A DNA stretch of 64,000 nt. Source: JAOACQ01 sp049968515. Its GTDB lineage: Bacteria > Spirochaetota > Brevinematia > Brevinematales > JAOACQ01. Positions 62,679-64,000 of the stretch are shown here, piece after piece. The stretch is from contig JBMFQR010000007.1 in the NCBI GenBank assembly GCA_049968515.1, forward strand, positions 13,968 through 77,967. Reading direction: 5' to 3'. The notes below the pieces were generated by a model. It was not told where the DNA came from and did no database searches. It worked only from the letters and a program-made list of their open reading frames with translations. Numbering within the stretch: the stretch's first letter is position 1; each line of letters opens with the position of its first letter. Made by a program: the position numbers and the translations under genes.

Positions 62679-62695
62679 TTAACGAAAAATTAATT
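62679..62695 (+). promoter_or_regulatory. PhoP-box-like hexamer pair upstream of the porin gene
   Basis: TTAACG (62679-62684) and TTAATT (62690-62695) with a 5-nt spacer repeat the 11-bp pattern found before the response regulator at 60341. They lie about 70 nt before the porin ATG, directly after the kinase stop codon. Confidence 0.5.
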
Positions 62696-62763
62696 TTTCC
62701 CTCGAGGAAATTTAATCATTTATCTCTAAAATTTTAGCAAATAACTTTTTCTGGAGGGAAAAT

Positions 62764-63870
62764 ATGAAGAGAATCTCTATATTTTGTATGATGATGCTTG
62801 CCATTCTGGGTATGGCATCGGCAGAAGTAAAACTTGACTCACTTATCTGGTTGGATACTGAAGCCTATGTTGATACTAACCAGAACTTTTTTGTTGACAA
62901 AGGTGGAGCTTTCTACATTGGCAGAGCTTATGTCAACTTAAGAGGAGATATCGGTAAAGACTGGTTTGGCAACAAGATTTCAGGCAGGCTCACTGTAGAT
63001 TTTACAAAGCCTCTAACCCCTATCAAGTATGCCTACTTTGACTGGAAGTTTGCAGATTTTATAGTATTCAGTGGTGGTCTTGTAAAGAGTGATTTTGGTT
63101 ATGTGCAGTCGTGGGAATATCCAATCCCTGTAAAGCATATTGCTGACCTTCTGAAGACCATTCCAACAGAATCGGCAGACTTTGGTATTGGTATTTCTGG
63201 AAAGCTTTTGCCGATGGAAGGTTTGACAAAAAATCTTTTGTATTACAATATCCAGCTTTTGAACGGAGAAGGTTATAAAGCTTTTTACAGCGGTAGCACT
63301 TCTCCAGCTAATGATACCTTTGCCTCACAATACACTCTTGCAATTTCTCCTCTGAATGGAACAAAGATTGGTGGAACTTACAGAATCAATCCAAGAGATT
63401 ATGTCACTTCCATCCAGAACTTATACTGGGTGAAATCTGATGCTTATTCTGTATATGCCTCTGCAAAGGATGTTGAAATTTCAGAAAATCTCAAAATTCC
63501 AGTAGATTTTGTTGCGGAATACGTAGCTATTAATACCTCTTATGATGGAACTACAAATATAATTCAGCCATCTACAAATTATACAGTAAGCGGATATGCA
63601 TTTACTGTAATGCTTGGATACACTTTGTTTGATATTTTTACACCTTATGTAAGGTATGATATGGTCGATCAAAATATAGCTGAAAATAAGACAAATGATA
63701 TGGATCAGATTCTTTATATAGGTGCAAATGTTAAGGTGGATCCAAAGGGAAATATGGTTATTAAACCAGTTTATCAATACTATCTTATGAAAGGTAATAA
63801 GTCAGATCTAAATGACTGGCTAATAAAGCTTGAGTTTGAGTATAAAATGGGCTTCTCAATTTGGCAATAA
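62764..63870 (+). CDS. Outer-membrane porin, phosphate-selective-porin-like
   Basis: A 368-aa barrel with signal peptide ending ALGMASA-type, then 'DKGGAFYIGRAYVNLRGDIG', 'YAYFDWKFADFIVFSGGLVK' and 'GIGISGKLLPMEGLTKNLLY', the pattern of OprO/OprP-type porins. It forms a channel in the outer membrane; phosphate preference is inferred only from family resemblance and the neighbouring PhoB/PhoR-like pair. CTGGAGGG precedes the ATG. It does not end in Phe but in Trp-Gln, slightly unusual. Confidence 0.8.
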   Translation: MKRISIFCMMMLAILGMASAEVKLDSLIWLDTEAYVDTNQNFFVDKGGAFYIGRAYVNLRGDIGKDWFGNKISGRLTVDFTKPLTPIKYAYFDWKFADFIVFSGGLVKSDFGYVQSWEYPIPVKHIADLLKTIPTESADFGIGISGKLLPMEGLTKNLLYYNIQLLNGEGYKAFYSGSTSPANDTFASQYTLAISPLNGTKIGGTYRINPRDYVTSIQNLYWVKSDAYSVYASAKDVEISENLKIPVDFVAEYVAINTSYDGTTNIIQPSTNYTVSGYAFTVMLGYTLFDIFTPYVRYDMVDQNIAENKTNDMDQILYIGANVKVDPKGNMVIKPVYQYYLMKGNKSDLNDWLIKLEFEYKMGFSIWQ

Positions 63871-63892
63871 TTACTATTCTTAAAATCTAAAA

Positions 63893-63921
63893 AGCCCTGC
63901 CTATTTTTTGTAGGCAGGGCT
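63893..63921. terminator. Strong hairpin after the porin gene
   Basis: An 11-bp perfect stem AGCCCTGCCTA/TAGGCAGGGCT with loop TTTTTTG starts 23 nt after the porin stop. The T-tract is better on the minus strand (TTTTTAG), so it may mainly terminate a leftward gene beyond the window while still ending the porin transcript. Confidence 0.75.
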
Positions 63922-64000
63922 CATTATAGATTACTATATTATAGTGAAAAAAGATTTAACCTTCCGATAGGAAGTGGATTAAATTTTTATCGGAGGGTAG

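Noticed and set aside
63960..63997. Inverted repeat CCTTCCGATA/TATCGGAGGG at the right edge
   Set aside because: The context is cut off by the window end, so it cannot be told whether it belongs to a terminator or a leader.

Overview
The window is AT-rich DNA from a diderm, chemotactic bacterium. Outer-membrane barrel proteins, LptA/LptC-like proteins, lipoproteins and a FliD-like protein show two membranes and a flagellar background. A long serine hydroxymethyltransferase with an N-terminal extension and internal insertion, and a Card1-type CRISPR effector, both fit Spirochaetota. That placement is an inference of moderate to low confidence. Promoters are unusually easy to read (TTGACA-17-TATAAT type) and most genes have GGAGG-like ribosome sites.

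Layout. 1-8.2 kb: the end of an Omp85-like barrel, a LysM lipoprotein, two envelope proteins of unknown function, glyA and a small membrane coiled-coil protein. 8.3-17.5 kb: one chemotaxis operon, cheA-cheY-cheW-mcp-(degenerate mcp)-cheR-cheD-(68-aa orphan)-cheB. 17.7-28.6 kb: a frameshifted outer-membrane gene, an ABC substrate-binding lipoprotein, a PEBP-uvrB pair, the tRNA-Phe/rpmH/rnpA/yidD cluster, aconitase, a TPR protein and an M50 protease. 28.8-32.6 kb: murF, and a small Cys-rich gene-pyrD-paaK operon.

32.7-44.4 kb: an accessory island carrying a type III-A (Csm) CRISPR-Cas locus: cas6, cas10/csm1, csm2, csm3, csm4, csm5, a DUF4143 ATPase, csx20, a card1/can2-like CARF nuclease, cas1 and two cas2 genes. 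A near-identical 44-bp direct repeat (43/44) lies at each edge, at 32683 and 44391. Six of these genes are broken: cas6 and csm4 by an in-frame stop each, csm5, card1 and cas1 by one frameshift each, and csm3 by loss of its 5' part. cas10, csm2, csx20, the ATPase and both cas2 genes are intact. I see no CRISPR array in the window. The locus looks like a relic or a system being inactivated, unless a systematic assembly problem explains it.

44.5-64 kb: cysS, a FliD-like protein with a Sec signal peptide, fba, malic enzyme, a TPR/SPOR protein, a TrmB regulator, LptA/LptC-like genes, endonuclease V, thiL, a KtrA-like protein, DUF4416, rmlA, an acyl-CoA synthetase, and a PhoB/PhoR-like two-component system followed by a porin. 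TTAA-type hexamers at 11-bp spacing precede both the response regulator and the porin, which suggests a small phosphate-type regulon. Three genes (cas6, the DUF4143 ATPase and the DUF4416 gene) have a consensus promoter ending a few bases before the ATG, so their transcripts are probably leaderless.
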